A stretch of DNA of 20,974 bases from Paramacrobiotus richtersi (Eukaryota; Tardigrada; Eutardigrada; Parachela; Macrobiotidae). The notes below the pieces were generated by a model. It had not been told where the DNA came from and searched no databases. It was given only the letters and a program-made list of their open reading frames with translations. The stretch is taken from positions 1 through 20,974 of the forward strand of contig JAQGAU010001171.1 of the NCBI GenBank assembly GCA_034698045.1, read 5' to 3'. Below, one piece after another: positions 20,904-20,974 of the stretch. The position numbers and the translations under genes are program-made. Within the stretch, counting starts at the first letter, position 1. Every line of letters begins with the position of its first letter.

Positions 20904-20974
20904 TTATCCATCGTTCTGGTCCATCTCCATGCGGGTCTCCCGTTCTTCCTGTTCTTTGGCATCAATCTCCTCCC
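20904..20974 (-). CDS. C-terminal end of an X-family gene (partial, runs off the window)
   Basis: Read on the minus strand from the window edge, the frame begins EEIDAKEQEERETRME and ends DQNDG before TAA (20906-20904). The tail is charged and matches the relic at 7418-7350 in 14 of 22 positions. It also resembles the tail of the 159-aa ORF at 12144-12623. The body of the gene lies beyond 20974, so its integrity is unknown. It stands on the same strand as the intact membrane-protein gene, as the X ORF does in copy 2. Confidence 0.5.
   Translation of the reverse strand, partial: EEIDAKEQEERETRMEMDQNDG

Noticed and set aside
1..20974. CRISPR arrays, bacterial operons or rRNA genes
   Set aside because: No spaced identical repeats, ribosome-binding sites, operon packing or rRNA signatures were seen. 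The DNA is clearly intron-bearing.

Overview
The window is eukaryotic nuclear DNA. Coding sequence is cut by spliceosomal introns of roughly 90-600 nt with GT..AG ends, promoters carry TATA boxes, and the protein families are animal ones (PAPS-dependent cytosolic sulfotransferases, a large metazoan-type P-loop GTPase, a multipass membrane protein). Short introns and dense genes suggest a compact invertebrate genome. A tardigrade or mite-like ecdysozoan is my best guess, but the sequence alone does not prove it.

Layout. (1) 1-3748, + strand: the 3' part of a GTPase gene, with three exons rebuilt here (274-1777, 1871-2908, 2997-3748) and its 5' end not identified. (2) 3749-5141: intergenic DNA with a hairpin and direct repeats, ending in a TATA promoter. 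(3) 5142-6704, + strand: sulfotransferase gene 1, six exons, 325 aa. (4) 6705-8511: intergenic DNA with a relic of a third gene family ('X') at 7350-7418 and a second TATA promoter homologous to the first. (5) 8512-10277, + strand: sulfotransferase gene 2, six exons, 325 aa. (6) 10278-12143: duplicated 3' flank, a weak ORF, and a relic of exon 1 plus promoter of a membrane-protein gene (- strand). (7) 12144-12623, - strand: an intact 159-codon X-family ORF. (8) 12650-13760: a GGAACCG/CGGTTCC-rich tract and a possible solo LTR. (9) 13761-14644, + strand: a 5'-truncated sulfotransferase pseudogene, sister of gene 2. (10) 15633-18465, - strand: a complete four-exon, 568-aa polytopic membrane-protein gene. 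(11) 18466-20903: its promoter, then DNA in which I recognise nothing. (12) 20904-20974, - strand: the C-terminal end of another X-family gene that runs off the window.

The main result is how regions 3-12 relate. They look like three successive copies of one module: sulfotransferase (+), membrane protein (-), protein X (-). Each copy has decayed differently. Copy 1 keeps the sulfotransferase and only a tail of X. Copy 2 keeps the sulfotransferase and an X ORF but only exon 1 of the membrane gene. Copy 3 has a dead sulfotransferase but an intact membrane gene and at least the end of an X gene. The functions of the membrane protein and of X are unknown. A joint pathway with the sulfotransferase is inference from their repeated linkage.
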